From a bacterium (GTDB taxonomy: Bacteria; Bacillota; Clostridia; Oscillospirales; Acutalibacteraceae), in assembly GCA_020626545.1 (NCBI GenBank), contig JAHKZS010000063.1, forward strand, positions 1 to 7,114: 7,114 nt of DNA. The letters are read 5' to 3'. This document shows positions 1 through 7,059 of the stretch, one piece after another. Within the stretch, counting starts at the first letter, position 1, and every line of letters begins with the position of its first letter. Made by a program: the position numbers and the translations under genes. The notes beneath the pieces were generated by a model. The model worked only from the letters and a program-made list of their open reading frames with translations. It was not told the origin of the DNA and made no database searches.

Positions 1-8
1 AACACAAA

Positions 9-36
9 AAAGCAGGAAACCTGAGTTTCCTGCTTT
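9..36 (-). terminator. Intrinsic terminator of the YbjQ-family gene
   Basis: A 12-bp perfect stem (9-20 with 25-36) closes a 4-base loop. On the minus strand the stem is followed by a run of Ts (complement of the As at 6-10). It lies about 30 bases past the stop codon of the minus-strand YbjQ-family gene, so it most likely ends that transcript. Confidence 0.88.
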
Positions 37-37
37 A

Positions 38-65
38 CTGTTAACTGTAACCTGTTACCTGGTTT
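38..65. repeat. Degenerate 7-bp tandem repeat in the YbjQ gene 3' region
   Basis: Four consecutive heptamers are seen: CTGTTAA, CTGTAAC, CTGTTAC and a poorer CTGGTTT. They fill the gap between the YbjQ-family stop codon and its terminator. Similar 7-bp-period arrays occur at 441-468, 6874-6901 and 7060-7114. Function is unknown. Confidence 0.5.
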
Positions 66-376
66 TACGCGAATTTTACAGCTGTGCCCGCTACCATAAT
101 CTCAGCGGCGCCTTCCATAACGGAAGAAGTCGAGAATCTTACGGCAACGATAGCGTCAGCGCCCATGCTCTGAGCCTGCTCAATCATTCTCTGGAGAGCG
201 ATATCGCGGGATTCGTTGAGCATCTTAGTATAAGAACCGATTTCTCCGCCAACGAGGTTTTTCAAGCCCGCGCCGATGTCCTTAAAAGCGTTCTTAGCTC
301 TTACTGTGTTGCCCGACACAAGACCTAAAGTCTGTAAATTCTTACCTGAAATTGTATCTGTTGTTACTACTACCAT
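65..376 (-). CDS. YbjQ/UPF0145-family putative heavy-metal-binding-domain protein
   Basis: The 103-residue product is a typical single-domain member of the YbjQ (UPF0145, Pfam 'putative heavy-metal-binding') family, at the usual family length. Seen in the sequence: an N-terminal strand with TTDTISG, the segment LGLVSGNTVRAKN (about 17-29), a helix rich in GG and small residues, RDIALQRMIEQAQSMGADAI (about 57-76) and the closing strands VRFSTSS and MVAGTAV. There is no signal peptide or membrane segment, so it should be cytoplasmic. Family members with known structures form ring-like oligomers, but the biochemical role is unsettled and metal binding is only a family label. The start is firm: AGGAGGT at 384-390 sits 7 bases before the ATG. 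It is a single-gene unit with its own promoter and terminator. Confidence 0.9.
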   Translation of the reverse strand: MVVVTTDTISGKNLQTLGLVSGNTVRAKNAFKDIGAGLKNLVGGEIGSYTKMLNESRDIALQRMIEQAQSMGADAIVAVRFSTSSVMEGAAEIMVAGTAVKFA

Positions 377-383
377 AATGTTT

Positions 384-390
384 ACCTCCT
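384..390 (-). promoter_or_regulatory. Ribosome binding site of the YbjQ-family gene
   Basis: AGGAGGT, a full Shine-Dalgarno match on the minus strand, 7 bases before the ATG at 376. It fixes the start codon. Confidence 0.9.
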
Positions 391-405
391 AAAAATAATG
401 TTATT

Positions 406-434
406 ATTATATTACATAATATGTTTTTTTGCAA
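406..434 (-). promoter_or_regulatory. Sigma-A-type promoter of the YbjQ-family gene
   Basis: On the minus strand a TTGCAA -35 box (429-434) and a perfect TATAAT -10 box (406-411) are separated by exactly 17 bases. The spacing and -10 match predict a strong constitutive promoter. The -35 box sits in the octamer ACTTGCAA, which is also present at the -35 of gdhA. Confidence 0.82.
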
Positions 435-440
435 GTGTTA

Positions 441-468
441 TTACTACTTACCAATATCAACTATCAAC
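441..468. repeat. Degenerate 7-bp tandem repeat between gdhA terminator and YbjQ promoter
   Basis: Four adjacent heptamers, TTACTAC, TTACCAA, TATCAAC and TATCAAC, followed by a partial TAT. The last two are identical. The array fills the space between the gdhA terminator and the YbjQ -35 box, and has the same period as the array at 38-65 but a different sequence. Confidence 0.5.
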
Positions 469-469
469 T

Positions 470-499
470 ATAAAAGGCTTGCCGAAGCAAGCCTTTTAT
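470..499 (-). terminator. Intrinsic terminator of gdhA
   Basis: A perfect 13-bp stem (470-482 with 487-499). Read on the minus strand the loop is TTCG closed by a C-G pair, the exceptionally stable cUUCGg tetraloop. The stem ends in TTTT. It lies 14 bases past the gdhA stop codon. Confidence 0.88.
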
Positions 500-513
500 C
501 AATGATTTATTAA

Positions 514-1878
<1,365 letters not shown>

Positions 1879-1915
1879 TTACAAGCATTAATAAATGTCT
1901 TTTTAACACTTTAAT

Positions 1916-1944
1916 ATAATAACATAGCGATGCTAAAATTGCAA
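1916..1944 (-). promoter_or_regulatory. Sigma-A-type promoter of gdhA
   Basis: On the minus strand TTGCAA (1939-1944) and TATTAT (1916-1921) are separated by 17 bases. The leader to the start codon would be about 50 bases. I see no riboswitch or clear operator in the leader. Confidence 0.72.
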
Positions 1945-2094
1945 GTTTTTTTTAAAAAAATTCAAAATTTTATATATTTATCAATTTTAAGGGTGTATTT
2001 TGAGTGGTTTTTGTTAACTTACTTGCAAACTCGACCAAAAAATAACATTTATAAACATTATTTTTAAAAATTGAACCACAAAGGCTCGGCTTTA
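1945..2094. other. AT-rich divergent intergenic region, no gene seen
   Basis: The stretch between the gdhA promoter and the promoter of the toxin-like frame is strongly AT-rich with A and T tracts. It contains a third ACTTGCAA octamer at 2021-2028 with no good -10 at the right distance. I find no antitoxin-sized reading frame, RNA gene or terminator here. Confidence 0.6.
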
Positions 2095-2103
2095 TGCTAT
2101 AAT
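2095..2103 (+). promoter_or_regulatory. Extended -10 promoter for the toxin-like frame
   Basis: TGCTATAAT is a perfect extended -10 element (TG, one base, TATAAT). No good -35 lies at 17 bases; TTGAAC at 2071-2076 is 21 bases away. The start codon is about 41 bases downstream. Confidence 0.6.
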
Positions 2104-2127
2104 AAATGAAAATGAATCATAAATAAA

Positions 2128-2163
2128 TCCCCACGAGGTAAGAAATGAAAAAACTTATCGCAA
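2128..2163 (+). repeat. Initiation-region duplicate, copy 1 (toxin-like frame)
   Basis: This 36-base stretch covers the Shine-Dalgarno (GAGGT, 2135-2139), the ATG and six codons of the toxin-like frame. It matches 5354-5389 at the start of the galactanase gene at 33 of 36 positions, with mismatches at 2131, 2134 and 2153. The core GAGGTAAGAAATGAAAAA is identical in both. Confidence 0.75.
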
Positions 2164-2741
2164 ATACACTCGAAACGCCTGACACCGCGTTAAAATACAT
2201 CCGCGGTATAAGACAAGAAATCGAAAAGCTCGAAACTTTTCCCGCGGCTATTAACGTAATTGACGGCGAACCGCGGCGCTCACGCGGAGTAAGACGTAAA
2301 ATTTATAAAAACTTTTATATCTACTACCGTGTTGATAATGATAACAAGCGGGTGTATATACTTAATATAATTTACGCAAAACGCGACCAGCTTAACGCGT
2401 TAACAGAATACAAAAAAGTAAGGAGCTTCAACCGAAGCTCCTTTACTTTATTATTTTACTTTAACTTTAAACTTGAGTTTAACTCCGTTAGCTGTAACGG
2501 TGATAGTAGCCCTACCCTTTTTCTTAGCTTTGATTTTACCGTTCTTGGAAACGGAAGCTACTTTTTTGTTGCCGGACTTAAACTTAGCCTTGCCGATTTT
2601 GCCGACAATTTTAAGCTTGAAGCTCTTGCCCTTTTTAAGAGTTTTCTTGGAAACCTTGAGCTTGGGATTCTTAACGGTAACCTTGCACACCTTGGAAACG
2701 CCGTTGTTCGTAACGGTGATTGTCGCCGTGCCTTTCTTTAG
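2145..2741 (+). CDS. RelE/ParE-family toxin remnant: truncated N-terminus, run-on C-terminus
   Basis: Residues about 5-86 look like the RelE/ParE toxin fold: a helix pair (TALKYIRGIRQEIEKLETFP, 14-33), a basic stretch (EPRRSRGVRRK, 42-52) and the closing strands YKNFYIYYRV and VYILNIIYAKRDQ. Such toxins usually cleave mRNA or poison gyrase. The usual first 15-20 residues (first strand and start of helix 1) are missing; MKKL replaces them and the frame picks up at what is normally a YIANTL-like segment. No antitoxin is adjacent. The family would end near residue 91 (about 2417), but there is no stop: the frame passes through the hairpin at 2415-2449 and about 100 further residues are antisense to the neighbouring BIG_2 domains, hence unlikely to be selected protein. 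Probably a decayed, inactive toxin. The start has a good GAGGT site 5 bases upstream, so it may still be translated. Confidence 0.55.
   Translation: MKKLIANTLETPDTALKYIRGIRQEIEKLETFPAAINVIDGEPRRSRGVRRKIYKNFYIYYRVDNDNKRVYILNIIYAKRDQLNALTEYKKVRSFNRSSFTLLFYFNFKLEFNSVSCNGDSSPTLFLSFDFTVLGNGSYFFVAGLKLSLADFADNFKLEALALFKSFLGNLELGILNGNLAHLGNAVVRNGDCRRAFL
2415..2449 (-). terminator. Intrinsic terminator of the repeat-protein gene, possibly bidirectional
   Basis: A 10-bp perfect core stem (2420-2429 with 2434-2443) extends with one bulge to 2415 and 2449. On the minus strand it is followed by six Ts (complement of 2412-2417) and begins directly after the repeat-protein stop codon. On the plus strand the trailing sequence is T-rich (TTTACTTTATTATTTT), so it may also stop transcription from the toxin-like frame, inside that frame. 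Confidence 0.85.
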
Positions 2742-5234
2742 GGCGGTAACTTTACCGTTCTTACTTACCTTAGCAACCTTAGTATTACTGCTCTTAAAAG
2801 TCGTAGCGCCTACGCCGTTTTTAACGTCGGCTTTAAGCTTAAAGCTTCCCTTTACGTATAGCGTCTTCTTCACGGGAGTAACCTTGAGCTCTGTTTCGTA
2901 AACAGGCTCTACGGGTTTAACGGTAACCTTATAATCCTTAGAAGCGCCGAGGATAGAAATAGACGCGCTGTGCTCGCCTAAGCCCCAAGGGCTTCCGTAG
3001 CCCTGATCGCTTACAAACTCAGCATAGTAAGTCTTACCGTTGTACACAACGGCTCCGTCTTTATCGGAAGAAGCGACGCTTCCGTTGTTAAAGGTAACCT
3101 TATAAGGTACGCTTACGTCGTAGCGGTAGTAGCCCGCGCCTTCTTCGGAAGCGTCCTGCCACTCTCCGCCCGTTTCCTCGGTTACGGTTAAATCCTCTAC
3201 CTCAATCTTTTTAACGGGTACAGGATCAATATATACGGGAGCTTCGGTGGTGTATCCAAGCATAGATACTTTAAATGTATAATGGTAACGGCTCTCCCAT
3301 ACTACGTAGGAATCCTGGTCGGTTTCGACATCGAGAGAATACTCCTGTCCTTCGTAGACGATTTTTCCGTCCTTACTTTCGACGGTAGTACCGTCCTTAA
3401 AGGTAACGGTGTACTCGAGCTCCTCGGGGTTTATTACATAGTACTTATAATCGCGGTCGTACTTATCCAAACCCTCTTCCATATTGTAGTTTTCAACGAG
3501 ATCGAGCTGTTTAACATTAATCTCCTTAACGGGAGTATATAAAATCTTAACATCGAATTTAGTATCGAAGCCCATTACATTTAAATCGGCGGAATAAGTA
3601 TTTCCGGGTTTCCAGTGCTTTTTACTCTGGTATGTGGAAACTATAATTTCGTAGGAGAGGTCTTTATAATCTATAACCTCATCGCCCTCGTTAGTATAAA
3701 AAGTCGTGCCGTCCTTAAATGTAACCTTAAGCGCGGGGACTGAGACGTTGTACTGGAAATAATAGTCGTCGTCGTCAATCCACTCGCCGTTCTGTCCTTC
3801 AATCATAGAAACCGGCGCGCCAAGAACCTCAACGCTCTTAACGGGAGTTTCAACGATTTTAACATTAAAGCCGGTAGTTTTTCCGAGAATCGTACCCTTA
3901 ACGGCGTGAGTACCTAAGCCCCACTGCGACTTATAGGTTTGGTCATCCTCAAAGCTCATACGGTGATCGTTGCCGTTAAACTCAACCTCTCCGTCACCGT
4001 CGCTCTCTAAAACAGTGCCGTCGTTTAAGGTAACTTTATATTTGCCGTTGTAGATATATCTTGCCCACGCGATTGCTTCATCATCTTCATCGCCGTAGTA
4101 ATAAGCGTCGTCAAGGTTAGTGCCCTTGATTATCTCTATGTCCTCTGCCTCAACCTTTTTAACGGGGTTGGCCTTGACCTCAATGTTGAATTTCTTTTCG
4201 AATCCGCAGAGGTTCAATACAGCGGTATGTTTACCGACAGTCCAAACATTATCCTCGCTCTGATCGTCTGAATATTCGGGAGACTTAAAATACCCGTTAA
4301 TCTCAACATAGTTATCCTCATCGCTTTCAATAACAGTACCGTCGTTTAGGGTAACTTTATAGTCGGGAAAATAATAAAAACGGTTATAGTCGTCGGAATC
4401 GTCTACCTCAATGCCCTCGTACAAGGTAACATCGGGGATTTCGATATCTTTAATCGGGTTATCCTTAACGTTAATGTTAAACTCCTTTTCAATACCGAAC
4501 ATTAAGCCCTTTACCTTATGAGCGCCTTTTCCCCACTGATTATCAAAGGACTGGAGATCCGTTATATAAGGACCGTTGTAAGATTGCTCGCCGTGCTCAT
4601 AAACGCGGCCGTTTTTGTCGCTGTTCATAGTAGTACCGTCTTTGAAAGTAACGGTATATACCGGAGTATATTCATAACGATCCCAGTCAACCGCGCCGTC
4701 GTCCACATAGGCTTGATCTTTAATGCAGTCAATTCCCTCAAAAACATCAACATCATAGAACTTCACGTCTTTAACCGGGTTTTCTTTAAGGGTTACGTTG
4801 AACTCAGCGGTAAAGCCGCCGATTGAAGCTTTGGCGGTATATTCGCCCTCGCGCCATACGTTGTCGATACTCTGGTCGGTTTCTATATCTATTACATCAT
4901 AAACACCGTTGTAATAAATCCAACCGTCGCCGTCACTCTCTACAACTTTTCCGTCCTGAAGCTTAAATCTGAAGTTAGGAACGGGGTCGTACTTAGTGTA
5001 ATAATACGTAACACCGTCTATTATTTTATAACCGCCGTCAGCGTCTAAACCCTCGGTGAGAGTTACGTCGTCGACCTCAATGCTCTTAATGGGAGATTGA
5101 ACCTCGTCGGGAGAAGCCGACGCCTCGGTTTTAGCGGTTTCTTTAGCCGAAGCGCCCGCGGGCACAGCTATAAACACGCTTAAAACCATTAATACGGATA
5201 AAAGTCCGCATAAGGCTTTCTTGTAAGTTTTCAT
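2451..5234 (-). CDS. Exported seven-repeat Ig-like protein with lysine-rich BIG_2 C-terminus
   Basis: A 927-residue exported protein of unknown function. Residues 1-30 form a signal peptide (KK, long hydrophobic core, GASA then KE). Seven repeats of about 97-107 residues span about 48-775. Each opens with PVK or PIK and a short EV strand, then has an acidic, tyrosine-rich segment, a VTFKDGT-like strand, usually an SDxDG-type turn, a DQ...W..G motif (Trp at 127, 234, 331, 438, 541, 646, 750), and ends with LG...F.V.V. The DGT, W..G and FxVxV order resembles bacterial Ig-like group 3 domains; that is inference. Two BIG_2-type domains follow (about 778-854 and 857-927), with KVAKVSKNGKVTA and KGTATITV motifs. 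No LPXTG, dockerin, S-layer domain or C-terminal membrane segment is visible. A GTG at 5243 is in frame, but it lies inside the GAGGTG ribosome binding site, so I start at the ATG at 5234. Adhesin or wall-associated scaffold is a guess. Confidence 0.9.
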   Translation of the reverse strand: MKTYKKALCGLLSVLMVLSVFIAVPAGASAKETAKTEASASPDEVQSPIKSIEVDDVTLTEGLDADGGYKIIDGVTYYYTKYDPVPNFRFKLQDGKVVESDGDGWIYYNGVYDVIDIETDQSIDNVWREGEYTAKASIGGFTAEFNVTLKENPVKDVKFYDVDVFEGIDCIKDQAYVDDGAVDWDRYEYTPVYTVTFKDGTTMNSDKNGRVYEHGEQSYNGPYITDLQSFDNQWGKGAHKVKGLMFGIEKEFNINVKDNPIKDIEIPDVTLYEGIEVDDSDDYNRFYYFPDYKVTLNDGTVIESDEDNYVEINGYFKSPEYSDDQSEDNVWTVGKHTAVLNLCGFEKKFNIEVKANPVKKVEAEDIEIIKGTNLDDAYYYGDEDDEAIAWARYIYNGKYKVTLNDGTVLESDGDGEVEFNGNDHRMSFEDDQTYKSQWGLGTHAVKGTILGKTTGFNVKIVETPVKSVEVLGAPVSMIEGQNGEWIDDDDYYFQYNVSVPALKVTFKDGTTFYTNEGDEVIDYKDLSYEIIVSTYQSKKHWKPGNTYSADLNVMGFDTKFDVKILYTPVKEINVKQLDLVENYNMEEGLDKYDRDYKYYVINPEELEYTVTFKDGTTVESKDGKIVYEGQEYSLDVETDQDSYVVWESRYHYTFKVSMLGYTTEAPVYIDPVPVKKIEVEDLTVTEETGGEWQDASEEGAGYYRYDVSVPYKVTFNNGSVASSDKDGAVVYNGKTYYAEFVSDQGYGSPWGLGEHSASISILGASKDYKVTVKPVEPVYETELKVTPVKKTLYVKGSFKLKADVKNGVGATTFKSSNTKVAKVSKNGKVTALKKGTATITVTNNGVSKVCKVTVKNPKLKVSKKTLKKGKSFKLKIVGKIGKAKFKSGNKKVASVSKNGKIKAKKKGRATITVTANGVKLKFKVKVK
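2910..5093 (-). repeat. Seven tandem Ig-like protein repeats (coding)
   Basis: The repeats begin near residues 48, 153, 260, 357, 464, 568 and 673 of the repeat protein. The conserved Trp spacing is 107, 97, 107, 103, 105 and 104 residues. The copies have diverged clearly in sequence, which suggests an old duplication series rather than a recent, unstable array. Copy 6 is the most deviant: its W..G motif reads WESRYH, lacking the glycine. Confidence 0.8.
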
Positions 5235-5240
5235 AGTTAA

Positions 5241-5246
5241 CACCTC
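5241..5246 (-). promoter_or_regulatory. Ribosome binding site of the repeat-protein gene
   Basis: GAGGTG on the minus strand, with 6-8 bases to the ATG at 5234. It contains the alternative GTG start at 5243, which argues against using that codon. Confidence 0.82.
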
Positions 5247-5266
5247 ATTTACATAAAGTTGATTTT

Positions 5267-5295
5267 ATTATACATTACACACAGAAAAAACTCAA
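5267..5295 (-). promoter_or_regulatory. Sigma-A-type promoter of the repeat-protein gene
   Basis: TTGAGT (5290-5295) and a perfect TATAAT (5267-5272) with a 17-base spacer on the minus strand. It diverges from the galactanase promoter at 5332-5340; the two share about 40 bases of A/T tracts between them. Confidence 0.78.
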
Positions 5296-5331
5296 CAATT
5301 TTTTAAAAAAAGTCCAAAATATTTAAAAATG

Positions 5332-5340
5332 TGTTATAAT
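5332..5340 (+). promoter_or_regulatory. Extended -10 promoter of the galactanase gene
   Basis: TGTTATAAT is a perfect extended -10. The -35 position (GTCCAA at 5312-5317) is poor, which would fit activation by a regulator, but I see no clear operator. A/T tracts upstream could act as an UP element. Confidence 0.65.
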
Positions 5341-5353
5341 GTAACAAAATAGT

Positions 5354-5389
5354 TCCTCAAGAGGTAAGAAATGAAAAAGCTTATCGCAA
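5354..5389 (+). repeat. Initiation-region duplicate, copy 2 (galactanase)
   Basis: Partner of 2128-2163, 33 of 36 bases identical. It contains the Shine-Dalgarno GAGGT (5361-5365), 5 bases before the ATG at 5371, and the codons for MKKLIA, the start of a genuine signal peptide here. Confidence 0.75.
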
Positions 5390-6861
5390 TTTTAATATCA
5401 TTAACTATAGTTTTGGGATTCTCAACTACCGCTTTCGCGAGTAGTGAAAAAGTTAATATCGAAAAAATAGAGTTTAAGAACCCCGATTTTATAAAAGGTA
5501 TGGATATATCGTCGGTAATCTCGCTCGAAAACTCGGGAGTAAGCTTCAAGAACTTTAATAATGAGAAAGAGGATTTATTAAAAATACTCTCGGACAACGG
5601 CGTTAACTGTATCAGAATAAGGGTGTGGAATAATCCTTTCGATAAGGACGGCAACGGCTACGGCGGCGGAAATAACGATATAGATATCGCCGTTAAAATC
5701 GCCGAACGCGCGGCTAAATACAAGCTAAAGCTACTCATAGATTTTCACTACTCGGACTTTTGGGCTGATCCCGCTAAGCAGAAAGCGCCTAAGGAATGGG
5801 AAAACTTAACTCTCGCTCAAAAGACGGAAAAGGTTAAGGAGTTTACAAAAAGCTCGCTCGAAAAAATCAAAGCCGTCGGCGGAGAAGTCGCTATGGTACA
5901 AATCGGCAACGAAACCACAAACGGCATAGCGGGCGAATATTCCAAGGATAATATGGCTGAGATTTATAAGGCGGGAAGCTCGGCGGTACGAGAGTTCAAT
6001 AAGGATATTAAAATCGCCGTTCATTTCACCAACCCTGAAAACACCGAATATATAAAAAGCCTTGCCGATTATTTAAACGACTATAAAATCGACTACGACG
6101 TTTTCTCGACCTCGTACTATCCGTACTGGCACGGCAGTTTAAGTAATCTCACCGAGGTTTTAAACTACGCGGCGAAAAATTACGGCAAGTACGTTATGGT
6201 CACCGAAACCTCCTACGCGAACACCTTAGACGATACCGACGGCCACGCGAACACCGTGTCGCAGTGGAGTAATTGCACGGGCGAAAATCTGCTCTGGGAT
6301 TTTTCGTATCAGGGACAGGCGGACGAGCTTCGAGCTGTTATGAGCGCCGTTAACAACGTCGATAACGGAAAAGGCTTGGGCGTGTTTTACTGGGAAGGCG
6401 CGTGGATTTCTGTTGGAGATACTACAGGGCTCGGCGTTAAAGCGTACTCGGAAAGGCTCGAAAATAATAAAAAGCTTTGGGAAGAATTCGGAAGCGGATG
6501 GGCTTCGAGTTACTCCAAGGAGTTTGACCCCGACGACGCGGGCAAATACTTCGGCGGTTCGGCGGTAGATAATCAGGCGTTCTTCGGCGCGGACGGAAAG
6601 GCTCTCCCCTCTCTCAGAGTTTTCGACTTCGTAAGCTTCGGCGACGGCGAGATACTGCTCGGCGACGCCGACGGAAACGGAAAGGTTAATATACTCGACA
6701 CGACCGTTATTCAAAAGCACATTTCCGACGGCTATTCGGTAAATAAAAAAGCCGCCGATATCGACGGCGACAAGCTAGTTACTATAAAAGACGCTACGCT
6801 TATACAAAAATACAGGGTTAAGATGAAGGTAGATTACCCGATTAATACGGATGTTAATTAA
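5371..6861 (+). CDS. Secreted GH53 endo-beta-1,4-galactanase with C-terminal dockerin
   Basis: Predicted to cut beta-1,4-galactan side chains of pectin (arabinogalactan endo-1,4-beta-galactosidase, as Bacillus GanB). Residues 1-23 are a signal peptide (MKKL, hydrophobic core, AFA then SS). The GH53 barrel spans about 40-420: GMDISS (43-48), CIRIRVWNNP (80-89), DFHYSDFWADP (124-134), QIGNE with the likely acid/base E181, VTETSY with the likely nucleophile E279, and WEGAW (341-345). Residues 375-418 match the usual GH53 tail (SGWASSY, GGSAVDNQ, LPSLRVF). A type I dockerin follows at about 430-482, with two calcium loops: D432, D434, N436, D443 and D463, D465, D467, D474, each followed by an xxIQK helix. 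This implies docking to a cohesin scaffold, cellulosome-like, outside the cell. Start supported by GAGGT 5 bases upstream. No clear terminator follows. Confidence 0.95.
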   Translation: MKKLIAILISLTIVLGFSTTAFASSEKVNIEKIEFKNPDFIKGMDISSVISLENSGVSFKNFNNEKEDLLKILSDNGVNCIRIRVWNNPFDKDGNGYGGGNNDIDIAVKIAERAAKYKLKLLIDFHYSDFWADPAKQKAPKEWENLTLAQKTEKVKEFTKSSLEKIKAVGGEVAMVQIGNETTNGIAGEYSKDNMAEIYKAGSSAVREFNKDIKIAVHFTNPENTEYIKSLADYLNDYKIDYDVFSTSYYPYWHGSLSNLTEVLNYAAKNYGKYVMVTETSYANTLDDTDGHANTVSQWSNCTGENLLWDFSYQGQADELRAVMSAVNNVDNGKGLGVFYWEGAWISVGDTTGLGVKAYSERLENNKKLWEEFGSGWASSYSKEFDPDDAGKYFGGSAVDNQAFFGADGKALPSLRVFDFVSFGDGEILLGDADGNGKVNILDTTVIQKHISDGYSVNKKAADIDGDKLVTIKDATLIQKYRVKMKVDYPINTDVN

Positions 6862-6873
6862 CTTCGCCCTAAA

Positions 6874-6901
6874 ACAGAAAACAGTAGACAGTTATCAGTG
6901 A
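6874..6901. repeat. Degenerate 7-bp tandem repeat after the galactanase gene
   Basis: Four adjacent heptamers: ACAGAAA, ACAGTAG, ACAGTTA, TCAGTGA. The period matches the arrays at 38-65 and 441-468. The array at 38-65 read on the other strand (GTTACAG, TTAACAG) is related in sequence to this one. Confidence 0.5.
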
Positions 6902-7043
6902 TTTATAAACCTTGTTATTCACGCCCATGGCGTGAGGATAGTTCGGATATTATGGACAATACGGCTCGGAATTGGACAGTTTCTCAGCCGGAGACGGCAC
7001 CTCCTCTGTCGCATTCCCTACTATCTCAAGGAAACTGTCTACT
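6883..7043. repeat. Non-coding block bounded by 11-bp inverted repeats
   Basis: AGTAGACAGTT (6883-6893) and its exact complement AACTGTCTACT (7033-7043) bound 161 bases that are visibly more GC-rich in the centre than other intergenic DNA here. Inside are a 7-bp stem with a CAT loop (6919-6935), a GCCG stem with GAGA loop (6987-6998), and GACAGTTTC (6975-6983), which can pair with 7031-7039. It could be a small non-autonomous mobile element or dispersed repeat, or a structured RNA; no coding gene is convincing. Confidence 0.45.
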
Positions 7044-7059
7044 AAATCCTACACTCTTT

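Noticed and set aside
1950..2144. A possible antitoxin gene upstream of the toxin-like frame
   Set aside because: No frame of antitoxin size with a start and ribosome binding site is present; the stretch is AT-rich with many stops.
2473..2901. A 142-codon plus-strand open frame antisense to the BIG_2 domains
   Set aside because: Its leucine, threonine and proline-rich translation is what the complement of lysine and valine-rich codons gives. No ribosome binding site is seen.
3282..4826. Two plus-strand open frames (86 and 102 codons) inside the repeat-protein gene
   Set aside because: They are antisense to conserved repeat segments, and the hydrophobic translation follows from the opposite-strand codons.
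5190..5234. Cysteine at residue 9 of the repeat protein as a lipoprotein lipobox
   Set aside because: It precedes the hydrophobic core and lacks the required small residues before it; a standard signal peptide cut after GASA fits better.
5334..5654. A 106-codon minus-strand open frame over the galactanase start
   Set aside because: It overlaps the signal peptide and the first part of the GH53 domain antisense and has no independent support.
5806..6720. Minus-strand open frames of 72 and 164 codons inside the galactanase gene
   Set aside because: They are shadows of GH53 and dockerin codons; no domain or ribosome binding site supports them.
6919..7014. A 31-codon arginine-rich minus-strand frame inside the inverted-repeat block
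   Set aside because: It lacks a properly spaced ribosome binding site, lies over hairpins, and its composition looks like translated structured DNA. It is worth only a check for repeat copies.
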